Below are positions 1 through 6,760 of a DNA stretch of 17,076 nucleotides, in pieces. The DNA lies in the NCBI GenBank assembly GCA_964528095.1, contig CAZGSG010000114.1, positions 1-17,076 of the forward strand, given 5' to 3'. The DNA is from CAZGSG01 sp964528095. Its GTDB lineage: Bacteria; Bacteroidota; Bacteroidia; Chitinophagales; Chitinophagaceae. How positions within the stretch are numbered: position 1 is the stretch's first letter; every line of letters starts with the position of its first letter. Made by a program: the position numbers and the translations under genes. Below the pieces are notes generated by a model. It worked only from the letters and a program-made list of their open reading frames with translations. It made no database searches and was not told the origin of the DNA.

Positions 1-891
1 AAGGTATATGCGTCCGAATTCAAAGTAAAAGTGGAAATGCGCCAGATCGGTGCAAGACAGGAAGCCGGTAAAGTGGGTGGTATTGGTAGCTGTGGCCGCG
101 AATTATGTTGCTCTACCTGGCTCACGGATTTTAAATCGGTAAATACCGCAGCCGCGCGTTACCAGAATTTATCGATCAACCAGACCAAACTAAGTGGTCA
201 ATGCGGAAGACTTAAATGTTGCCTGAATTACGAGTTGGATACCTACCTGGATGCGTTACAACATTTCCCTGAACACTGCGATACGATCTCTGTATCCAAG
301 GGCAATGCCTTCCTGATTAAAAAAGATATTTTCAAAAACCTGATGTGGTATACATTGCCGGATAGTACAAAACAATATCCGCTGACCATCGACAGGGTGT
401 TGGAAATAAAATCACTGAACCATAAGGGTGTGATCCCTGAAGATCTTGGTGCAGTAGAGGTAACAACCGGCAAGCCGAAGGAAATAGAACCGGAGTTTGT
501 AGATGTGGTTGGACAGATCAGTCTGCGTACCCTGGAAAAAGCCGACAAAAAACGCCGGCACCAGCAACATCAGCAAAAACAGCAGGGACAGGGCGGTGGA
601 CAGGGAAGACAACAAGGACAGGGTGGCCAGCAGGGTCAGCGTCCTCAAAACAGACAGGGAGGTCAGCAAGCTGGTGGACAACAGGGACAACGCCCCCAAC
701 AAAGACAACAGGGACAGGGTGGACAACAAGGGCAGGGAGGTCAGCAGGGACAGCGTCCACAAAACAGGCAACAGGGAGGTCAGCAAGCTGGCGGACAACA
801 GGGGCAGCAACGCAATCAGCCTCCTAACCGTCAACAGCGGAACCAGCGTCCGCCGAACAGACCAGATAATGATAAAAAAACAGATAGTTGA
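1..891 (+). CDS. ricT: RicT/YaaT-type PSP1 domain protein (3' part)
   Basis: This is the 3' part of a gene that enters from the left; the frame is open from base 1 and the true start is outside. The visible part is the second half of a PSP1/RicT domain. It has the two paired-cysteine signatures GSCGRELCC and GQCGRLKCC, i.e. Cys21, 26, 27, 58, 63 and 64 counted from the internal ATG at base 31. Known RicT (B. subtilis YaaT) works with RicA and RicF as an Fe-S complex that stimulates RNase Y-dependent mRNA maturation; the cysteines are the likely cluster ligands. After about residue 175 the protein becomes a low-complexity tail rich in Gln, Gly, Arg, Pro and Asn. The gene stops with TGA just before a terminator. 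The family call is firm; the target RNAs and the role of the tail are unknown. Confidence 0.9.
   Translation, partial: KVYASEFKVKVEMRQIGARQEAGKVGGIGSCGRELCCSTWLTDFKSVNTAAARYQNLSINQTKLSGQCGRLKCCLNYELDTYLDALQHFPEHCDTISVSKGNAFLIKKDIFKNLMWYTLPDSTKQYPLTIDRVLEIKSLNHKGVIPEDLGAVEVTTGKPKEIEPEFVDVVGQISLRTLEKADKKRRHQQHQQKQQGQGGGQGRQQGQGGQQGQRPQNRQGGQQAGGQQGQRPQQRQQGQGGQQGQGGQQGQRPQNRQQGGQQAGGQQGQQRNQPPNRQQRNQRPPNRPDNDKKTDS
574..850 (+). repeat. Imperfect tandem repeats encoding a Q/G/R/P-rich tail
   Basis: This CAG/CAA- and GGA/GGT-rich tract inside ricT encodes blocks such as QGQRPQNRQ and GGQQAGGQQGQ. A longer block, beginning near 634 and again near 745, recurs with a period of about 110 bases. The reverse strand reads as an artefactual leucine/serine-rich open frame. 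Such tracts can gain or lose units by slippage, so tail length may differ between strains. Confidence 0.8.
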
Positions 892-893
892 TC

Positions 894-931
894 TATAAAA
901 AAACTCCGGCCATCCATGACCGGAGTTTTTT
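894..931. terminator. Bidirectional rho-independent terminator
   Basis: The stem is ACTCCGG (903-909) with CCGGAGT (920-926) around a 10-base loop. It is extended by A/T pairs, giving an A-run on the left and a T-run on the right. It lies 2 bases after the ricT stop and about 35 bases after the stop of the convergent GH3/serine hydrolase gene, so the same hairpin can serve both strands. Confidence 0.9.
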
Positions 932-965
932 ATTTGAGCTATCAGGTAAATTCCTGTTTATGAAA

Positions 966-3872
966 CTAGTTCAGGGCGCTATAGATCGCTTCCTGGATTT
1001 TAGGCCGAACATTTAATTGCGATAGTCTTGGGTTTTCTCTTGTTGGATAAACACGGTTGGAAAGAAACACATACACCAGGTCGTATTTGGGGTCTACCCA
1101 TACGCAGGTTCCCGTAAAGCCCGTATGCCCGAATGTTTGTGGCGATGCGCTCAATGACGGGTATGGTTCTTTTCTTGAAGCATTGTCTTTCTCGGGTTTG
1201 TCAAATCCAAAACCTCGGCGACTGATCTTGCTATGATACGCGCTGAAATAACTGATCGTTTCTTTTTTTAAATAACGGGTCCCGTTAAACTCTCCTCCAT
1301 TCAATAACATCTGGTAAAGCATTGCAAGATCATACGCATCAGAAAATAATCCTGCATGGCCGGCCACCCCTGCAAACAAAGAAGCTCCTTCGTCATGCAC
1401 ATCCCCGTCTATCAGCTGCCGACGAAAATGTTCTTCTTTTTCAGTGGGTACGATCCGATCAACTTTAAACCGGTTACGTGGTTTGAAACCTGTTGACTCC
1501 ATTCCCATTTTTGTATAAAAGTTTTTCTGAACGTATTCATCCAGTGTCATGCCGCTAAGCTGTTCCACTATTTTCCCCAAAAAAATAAAATCATTATCAC
1601 TGTATACATATTTATTATCAGGGCCCAGTTTGCTTTTTACTATGCGGTTTAGAATGGTATCATTCCAGTCATTACGCAGGTAGAGGTTTTCTGCCACACG
1701 CATGGTGAAACCGGGTTTTGAAACAGTACTGTATATCGCCGGGTTGGGAATACCGGCCGAGTCGATCGTTTCTTTATAAAAAGCGATGAAAGGTACCAGG
1801 CCTGCCTGGTGTAATAAGATATGGTCTATACGAAGGCTGGCTTTATCACTGCCGCGAACCCATGGCAGGTAATCGCCAAGCCGTTTATTCAAATCCAGTT
1901 TTCCTTCCTCGTATAGCTTCATCACTGAAATAGTAGTCGCCGATATTTTTGTCACTGAAGCCAGGTCAAAAATACTTTGATAACTCATTGCCGGAGAAGG
2001 TTCGTATTCAAAATTGCCAAAGGCTTTATGATAAATGATCTCTCCTTTGTGAACGGCCATTACTACGCAACCGGGAAATGCTTTTTTTGCAATCGCGTCA
2101 TTGGCGATAGAGTCGATGGCTTCCAGTTTTTTTTTAGCAATGCCTGAAGCCGGCCTGGTGTCTGCATATACAATACCGTCTCCAAATTTATAATTACAAA
2201 CAGAAACCGGGAGTTTGCCTTTTGCCTTGAACTTACCCTGCAGCAGATCTGCAGCAGCCTGCTGTGTGATCGCATCATCCTGGTAACAAGCCACCAGGGA
2301 ATATGCATCACAAAAATTCTTTGAAGCACCTACATTACCAAAGGTCATTGTGATGGTCTTTATAAAATTCAGGTCCTTACACAATTTGATAGCTGCAGGG
2401 CTGATATTAAAATTATCCATTGGTTTCAGGGAATAATTATGTACGCCGATCACAATCGCATCGTATTTCCCGTCCTTCGGAACCGCCTTCAATATCTGGT
2501 CTGCCTTGTCTGCGCCGTCTTTGTAGGAAAAAAAGAAAACATCTGCATTGAAATCCTGTTTCATTCTTTTTCCAAAATCATTCAGCTCCGTGTTACCGAT
2601 ACTGATATACGCGACCTTTTTCTTATTAACCAGCGGTACTGTAGCATAGTCTGTACGGGATGCTTTGTTTTCTGCCAATGAAAGAATAGTAATCCCATCC
2701 TTTGCAACATCATAACGGATGGCATCTGTAGCTGCATTCAGATCACTAAGCAGGTTACTGGTATCGATTGGGACCATCCTGTTCAAGCCCAATTCATATT
2801 TGGAATGCAGCACCTTCATCAGTTTTGCATCGATATCATCCCAGCTCAGTCTTTTTTCCGCGATTGCTTTTTTTACAGCTTCGATTGTTTCAGGTACACT
2901 GGCAGGCAGGCACAACATATCGTTACCTGCGATCAGTGCTTCCACCGCAATTGTACCTCCAGGAAAGTATTTTGCCACCCCTTTCATTTCCAGCGCATCT
3001 GTAAATGTCAGTCCCTTATATCCCATGTCTTTTTGCAGAAGGTCAGTCACGTTATTTTTTGAAATGGAAGTTGCCCTGTTGGCTGTATTATCAATAGCAG
3101 GAATATATAAATGCGCAATCATTACACTACCTATGCCTGCATTAAAAACAGCTCTGAATGGCGTGAGTTCCATCGAATCCAGTTCTTTCCTGCTTTTATT
3201 GATAACGGGCAGATCAAAATGTGAATCCACATCTACATCTCCATGACCAGGAAAATGTTTGGCACAGGCCATAATGCCTGCGTCCTGCATTCCCTTCATA
3301 TAGGCAACGCCATACCGGGACACTTTTTCTTTGTCTTCACCAAACGAACGGTAGCCGATCACAGGGTTATTAGGATTATTATTTATATCTACTACCGGCG
3401 CATAATTCACATGTACACCGATTCTCTTACATTGCTCCCCTACTGCCAGGCCCATCCGGTACACCAGTTCATCACTGTTCAATGCCCCCAGTGTGAGCTG
3501 GTAAGGAAATTTTGTTACACTATCCAGGCGCATTCCAAGTCCCCATTCTCCGTCAATCGTGACCATGATCGGGGTTTTTGCTATGCTTTGGTAATAATTG
3601 GTCAGGTTAGCCTGTCTAACCGGGCCTCCCTGGAAAAAACAAAGTGCCCCGATATTGTATTTCTGGATATCATTCACCACTTTGGCAATATGATCGGGAC
3701 CAAGGTTCGAATGTGCCCGGATCACCATCAGCTGGGCTATCTTTTCATCGTCAGAAAGGCTTTTGAACACGCTGTCCGCCCATTCTTTTTCGGATAATTT
3801 ACTATTGTACTGAGCAAAGGAGATCGCCGGAACCAGGAAAAAAGCCAATAAAAGAAGTTTGGATGACCGCAT
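966..3872 (-). CDS. Secreted GH3 glycosidase / beta-lactamase-fold serine hydrolase fusion
   Basis: This 968-residue protein has a signal peptide (MRSSKLLLLAFFLVPAISFA) and two catalytic domains. Residues about 25-360 are a GH3 domain of the NagZ type: KHFPGHGD (205-212) with the Asp216/His218 catalytic dyad, and nucleophile Asp292 in FTDALEMKG. A middle region (about 365-575) resembles the GH3 C-terminal Rossmann-like domain. Residues about 580-960 form a class C beta-lactamase/DD-peptidase-like domain, with SxxK at Ser639-Lys642, YSD at 757-759 and HTG at 916-918. Known NagZ enzymes remove N-acetylglucosamine from muropeptides, and the C-terminal fold includes peptidases, esterases and beta-lactamases. 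A role in periplasmic cell-wall turnover is inferred. All key motifs look intact in both halves. The gene is divergent from mutL and probably transcribed alone. Confidence 0.9.
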   Translation of the reverse strand: MRSSKLLLLAFFLVPAISFAQYNSKLSEKEWADSVFKSLSDDEKIAQLMVIRAHSNLGPDHIAKVVNDIQKYNIGALCFFQGGPVRQANLTNYYQSIAKTPIMVTIDGEWGLGMRLDSVTKFPYQLTLGALNSDELVYRMGLAVGEQCKRIGVHVNYAPVVDINNNPNNPVIGYRSFGEDKEKVSRYGVAYMKGMQDAGIMACAKHFPGHGDVDVDSHFDLPVINKSRKELDSMELTPFRAVFNAGIGSVMIAHLYIPAIDNTANRATSISKNNVTDLLQKDMGYKGLTFTDALEMKGVAKYFPGGTIAVEALIAGNDMLCLPASVPETIEAVKKAIAEKRLSWDDIDAKLMKVLHSKYELGLNRMVPIDTSNLLSDLNAATDAIRYDVAKDGITILSLAENKASRTDYATVPLVNKKKVAYISIGNTELNDFGKRMKQDFNADVFFFSYKDGADKADQILKAVPKDGKYDAIVIGVHNYSLKPMDNFNISPAAIKLCKDLNFIKTITMTFGNVGASKNFCDAYSLVACYQDDAITQQAAADLLQGKFKAKGKLPVSVCNYKFGDGIVYADTRPASGIAKKKLEAIDSIANDAIAKKAFPGCVVMAVHKGEIIYHKAFGNFEYEPSPAMSYQSIFDLASVTKISATTISVMKLYEEGKLDLNKRLGDYLPWVRGSDKASLRIDHILLHQAGLVPFIAFYKETIDSAGIPNPAIYSTVSKPGFTMRVAENLYLRNDWNDTILNRIVKSKLGPDNKYVYSDNDFIFLGKIVEQLSGMTLDEYVQKNFYTKMGMESTGFKPRNRFKVDRIVPTEKEEHFRRQLIDGDVHDEGASLFAGVAGHAGLFSDAYDLAMLYQMLLNGGEFNGTRYLKKETISYFSAYHSKISRRGFGFDKPEKDNASRKEPYPSLSASPQTFGHTGFTGTCVWVDPKYDLVYVFLSNRVYPTRENPRLSQLNVRPKIQEAIYSALN

Positions 3873-3899
3873 GGCAGATTGAATTAAACGATTAAGTAA

Positions 3900-3923
3900 A
3901 AGAGGTTTAAAATTAAACCTTTT
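3900..3923. promoter_or_regulatory. Palindrome between the divergent GH3-fusion and mutL genes
   Basis: AGGTTTAA (3903-3910) and TTAAACCT (3913-3920) form a perfect dyad with a 2-base spacer. Two further A/T pairs and one G/T pair extend it outward. It lies 28 bases upstream of the fusion gene start and about 40 bases before the candidate mutL -7 box. The symmetry and place would suit an operator, but no bound protein can be named. Confidence 0.35.
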
Positions 3924-3964
3924 GAGTTAAAGGATGTGTGAAGGATTGCTAAAATGCAATTCGT

Positions 3965-3972
3965 TATTTTTG
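3965..3972 (+). promoter_or_regulatory. Candidate mutL promoter (-7 box)
   Basis: TATTTTTG matches the Bacteroidota -7 consensus TAnnTTTG exactly and ends 18 bases before the GTG start of mutL. A TTG at 3946-3948 lies 16 bases upstream, a little closer than the usual -33 spacing. The predicted leader is only about 10-15 bases long. Confidence 0.5.
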
Positions 3973-3990
3973 GCGGCTAAATAAGATTCA

Positions 3991-5841
3991 GTGCCAGATA
4001 GAATTGTCCTTTTACCTGATAATATTGCCAACCAGATAGCAGCCGGTGAAGTGATTCAGCGACCGGCCAGCGCCGTAAAGGAGCTGCTGGAAAATGCGGT
4101 GGATGCCGGCGCTACAGCCATCAAGCTTATTGTGAATGATGCCGGCAAGGCCTTATTGCAGGTAATTGACAATGGCAGCGGCATGAGCGAAACAGATGCC
4201 CGCATGTGTTTTGAACGGCATGCCACTTCCAAGATAAAGAGCATTGAAGATCTTTTTCATATCCGCACCATGGGGTTTCGCGGAGAAGCGCTTGCTTCTA
4301 TTGCTGCAGTGGCACAGATAGAATTGAAAACCAAAAAAGCGGATGATGATACCGGTACTTATATAGAAGTGGAGAACAGCCTGGTGAAAAAGCAGGAACC
4401 AATTGCTGCTCCCAATGGTACCAGTATTGCCATGAAGAACCTGTTTTTTAATATTCCTGCCCGCAGGAATTTTTTGAAAAGCAATGCAGCGGAGATGCGG
4501 CATATCGTGGATGAATTTACAAGGGTAGCCATGTCATTTCCACAAATTTTATTTACACTTACCAGTAATGGTCAACAATTATTTCACCTGGAAGCAGGAA
4601 GTCTGAAGCAACGGATCGTTCAGCTACTGGGAAATAATTACAACGCCAAACTGGTGACGGTGAAAGAAGATACAGATTACATGAATATTTATGGGTTTGT
4701 AGGTAAGCCGGAAACAGCGAAAAAGACCAGGGGCGATCAGTATTTTTTTGTGAACAACCGTTTTATCAAAAGCCCTTACCTGAATCATGCCGTGATGAAT
4801 GCATACCAAGAAATGATCCCTGGTGATAGTTTTCCAATGTATGTACTGTTTATAGACCTGGATCCTGCGGTGGTGGATGTAAATGTGCATCCAACCAAAC
4901 AGGAAATAAAATTTGAGGACGAAAAGATCATTTACGCTTTTGTACAGGCTGCGGTCAAACACTCACTTGCTCAATTCAGCGTAACCCCCACACTTGATTT
5001 TGACCTGGATGCATCCATACAACAGCTGCCTTCCATACAGCAGCCCTTTACAGAGGAAAAACAATCGGCGGCTTCAGCCAGTTCCCTGTTCAGGGGATTT
5101 ACACAGAAACACCAGGCCCACCTGATTGAGCCAACGGGCAGAGGCGGATTAAAAGACTGGAAAGAATTATATAAAGGCACCGAACAGGCCGGCGGGTATG
5201 AAAATAGCAACGCTGATCAGCAATCAACCCTTCATACCCAGTTTGAAACCGAACGCCAGGGAGGTTTTGCTGATGAAATAGAACTGGTGCAATTACACAA
5301 TCAGTACATCATAGCACAAACCAGTTCAGGGTTTTTATTGATCCATCAGCAGGCAGCACATGAGCGGGTACTTTATGAACAATTAAAGGCAGCTACAAAA
5401 GATAAGCCGATCACCAGTCAGCGAAGTTTATTCCCGATCACTTTTGAACTGCCCCCAGCTGACGTGGCCATACTTGAAGAATTGATGGAAGACCTGCAAT
5501 TACTCGGCTATCTCATAGAGCCGTTTGGTAAAAATACATTTGTAATACAGGCAACTCCTGCTGATGTGGATACAGGAAATGAAAAACATGTAATTGACGT
5601 GTTGCTCGAAGAGTATAAACATTTCAGCAATGAAGTAAAGTTTTCAAAGCGAGAAAAACTTGTACGTTCATTAGCCAGGCAACAGGCGGTGAAATCGGGC
5701 ACAAGACTTACTGACCGGGAGATGCGCCAGCTGATCAATGACCTCTTCGAATGCGAACAACCGAACGCATCGCCGGATGGCAGCCCCGTATATTTTGAGT
5801 TTAAGGCAGAACAGCTTGAAAAAATGTTTGGAAGAGGATAG
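3991..5841 (+). CDS. mutL: DNA mismatch repair protein MutL, endonuclease motifs degenerate
   Basis: The 616-residue MutL starts with GTG; an in-frame TAA at 3982 and the family N-terminus (LLPDNIANQIAAGEVI) leave no better start. The N-terminal GHKL ATPase is complete: ELLENAVDAGA (31-41, catalytic Glu31 and Mg-binding Asn35), DNGSGM (60-65), GFRGEAL (95-101) and FFNIPARR (152-159). A low-complexity linker spans about 335-420, followed by the dimerisation domain. The nicking motif of many MutL proteins, DQHA(x)2E(x)4E, reads HQQAAHERVLYE here (452-463): the first Asp and the His are lost, both Glu remain. The distal cysteine motifs are also changed (ARQQA near 562; SPDGSP at 594-599 in place of CPxGRP). 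The family is certain. Loss of endonuclease activity is inferred from these substitutions. Confidence 0.96.
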   Translation: MPDRIVLLPDNIANQIAAGEVIQRPASAVKELLENAVDAGATAIKLIVNDAGKALLQVIDNGSGMSETDARMCFERHATSKIKSIEDLFHIRTMGFRGEALASIAAVAQIELKTKKADDDTGTYIEVENSLVKKQEPIAAPNGTSIAMKNLFFNIPARRNFLKSNAAEMRHIVDEFTRVAMSFPQILFTLTSNGQQLFHLEAGSLKQRIVQLLGNNYNAKLVTVKEDTDYMNIYGFVGKPETAKKTRGDQYFFVNNRFIKSPYLNHAVMNAYQEMIPGDSFPMYVLFIDLDPAVVDVNVHPTKQEIKFEDEKIIYAFVQAAVKHSLAQFSVTPTLDFDLDASIQQLPSIQQPFTEEKQSAASASSLFRGFTQKHQAHLIEPTGRGGLKDWKELYKGTEQAGGYENSNADQQSTLHTQFETERQGGFADEIELVQLHNQYIIAQTSSGFLLIHQQAAHERVLYEQLKAATKDKPITSQRSLFPITFELPPADVAILEELMEDLQLLGYLIEPFGKNTFVIQATPADVDTGNEKHVIDVLLEEYKHFSNEVKFSKREKLVRSLARQQAVKSGTRLTDREMRQLINDLFECEQPNASPDGSPVYFEFKAEQLEKMFGRG

Positions 5842-5918
5842 GAAGACAGGACCGGCCTGCTATTTTATCAGGTTAGTCACCTGTTAATCAATAAGAAATT
5901 CTCTCTATTTTACTATCA

Positions 5919-5948
5919 GGAAAAAACAATAAATACTTGTGTTTTTCC
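5919..5948 (+). terminator. Possible mutL terminator
   Basis: GGAAAAA (5919-5925) pairs with TTTTTCC (5942-5948), with further pairing (CA with TG) after a one-base bulge. The T-run lies in the descending arm rather than after the stem, so this is a weak candidate about 80 bases after the mutL stop. Confidence 0.3.
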
Positions 5949-5996
5949 CATTGACACCCGGTAAATAAGATGAACCTTCGGATTGTAAAACGAAGG

Positions 5997-6004
5997 TATG
6001 TTTG
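5997..6004 (+). promoter_or_regulatory. Candidate promoter upstream of the SymE-like gene
   Basis: TATGTTTG fits the TAnnTTTG -7 box. It begins in the last base of the 3' arm of the ACCTTCG/CGAAGGT hairpin. No well-spaced -33 TTG is seen (the nearest is at 5983-5985, too close). If used, it would give a long structured leader. Confidence 0.3.
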
Positions 6005-6226
6005 ATACTTCCTAATTATAGATAATGGGTAGCCCAGTCCAATAGCGAGGAGATCAGATCTGTTTATGGATACATAGGTCAAGAGGAAAACAGTTTGATC
6101 GTGTTTGCTTATCTTATTGCACTCATTAAAGAAGTATTATTCTGGATTCCCGGAGTAATCCGTCATGGTCAATCTACACTATGACCACCTGGTAATTATT
6201 CATTAATCACTTATTAAACACTAACA

Positions 6227-6592
6227 ATGAAACTGCACAGTTTATCCAGCAAAGCTATTATTCCTATTGAAACACACTCTACGGAGGCTGCAGAACAGCT
6301 ACAGGTTGCCCTGGCGAATATGGAGCAACTTCGTAATAACCTGGGTCATTTGCGTAGTGGAGGATTCACATTGTTGCCAGAAAGCCGCAGGTTGAAAGTT
6401 CAACCAATACACAGGGAGAGAGATAACGATCCCTACTATGTTGTTCCTTCCCTGCAACTATGTGGCAGCTGGCTGCAAAAGACCGGTTTTGAAAGTAATC
6501 AGCATGCACGAATAATCACCCTCCATCAATTATTGGTTATTTGTCCTGAAGAGATTCTTCCTGTGTCCGGCAAGTTAATCGCCGCAGGTTAG
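6227..6592 (+). CDS. SymE-like toxin-family protein
   Basis: This 121-residue protein has a C-terminal half resembling the SymE toxin domain: SRRLKV (53-58), a variable stretch, then PSLQLCGSWLQKTGF (74-88) and a short strand ending in LLVICPEE. That matches the SymE pattern of a basic strand, then P-x-L-x-L-x-G-x-WL-x3-GF, then a hydrophobic strand. Known E. coli SymE has an AbrB-like fold, is SOS-induced, affects nucleic acids or translation, and is silenced by the antisense RNA SymR. The first 50 residues are an extension of unknown role, partly helical. The ATG at 6227 has no Shine-Dalgarno sequence but follows an A/T-rich stretch, as is usual in this phylum. It stands alone between mutL and a convergent gene. 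The family call is from remembered motifs; toxicity here is not shown. Confidence 0.7.
   Translation: MKLHSLSSKAIIPIETHSTEAAEQLQVALANMEQLRNNLGHLRSGGFTLLPESRRLKVQPIHRERDNDPYYVVPSLQLCGSWLQKTGFESNQHARIITLHQLLVICPEEILPVSGKLIAAG
6250..6257 (-). promoter_or_regulatory. Candidate antisense promoter inside the SymE-like gene
   Basis: The minus strand reads TAGCTTTG here, an exact TAnnTTTG box. Transcription from it would begin about 15-20 bases inside the coding region and run leftward across the start codon and structured leader, the arrangement known for SymR over symE. No matching -33 element is visible at the expected distance, so this is only a candidate. Confidence 0.25.
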
Positions 6593-6607
6593 CACCCCGT
6601 CTTAAAA

Positions 6608-6660
6608 GTTTAATCCTTGCCCTATTGTTCGATGGTTGTCGTTTGAAGTTTGGATTTAAC
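6608..6660. repeat. First of two adjacent hairpins after the SymE-like gene
   Basis: GTTTAATCC (6608-6616) pairs with GGATTTAAC (6652-6660) at 8 of 9 positions across a 35-base loop. It starts 15 bases after the stop codon and ends exactly where the next hairpin begins. Confidence 0.5.
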
Positions 6661-6725
6661 CAGTTCGAAGCTCTGCGTAGTAATAAGTCAGTGTACAAGT
6701 AATCCCCATAAGGAGCTTCGGGCTG
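6661..6725 (+). ncRNA. Second hairpin, strand-biased 13-pair stem
   Basis: CAGTTCGAAGCTC (6661-6673) pairs with GAGCTTCGGGCTG (6713-6725) over a 39-base loop. All 13 positions pair if two U-G wobbles are allowed. The wobbles work only in RNA copied in the plus direction; the minus strand would have two C-A mismatches. This points to a plus-strand RNA structure, either the 3' end of the SymE-like transcript or a separate small RNA. A short T-run (6731-6734) follows, so a termination role is also possible. Confidence 0.4.
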
Positions 6726-6760
6726 TTAAATTTTGCCTACGGTTACTTCCAACTAAAAAA

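Larger units (their letters stand above)
5842..6226. other. 385-base gap between mutL and the SymE-like gene
   Basis: No convincing gene is seen here. The gap holds several short inverted repeats: CAGGT/ACCTG (5869-5883), an A/T hairpin (5919-5948), ACCTTCG/CGAAGGT (5974-5997), GGATT/AATCC (6144-6161) and TGGTCA/TGACCA (6166-6187). TATGTTTG at 5997-6004 matches TAnnTTTG and could be a promoter giving a leader of roughly 215 bases. A 64-codon TTG-started open frame on the minus strand (5888-6082) has no family resemblance and is not called. Confidence 0.6.

Noticed and set aside
412..834. Leucine/serine-rich 140-residue open frame on the minus strand
   Set aside because: It is the reverse complement of the CAG/GGA-rich repeats of ricT; its composition follows from that, and no family resemblance is seen.
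2719..3246. 175-residue plus-strand open frame inside the GH3-fusion
   Set aside because: It is fully antisense to the well-supported GH3 domain, with no recognisable motif.
5888..6082. 64-residue minus-strand open frame in the mutL/SymE gap
   Set aside because: It has a TTG start, no promoter box and no domain, and it overlaps the small dyads; treated as chance.
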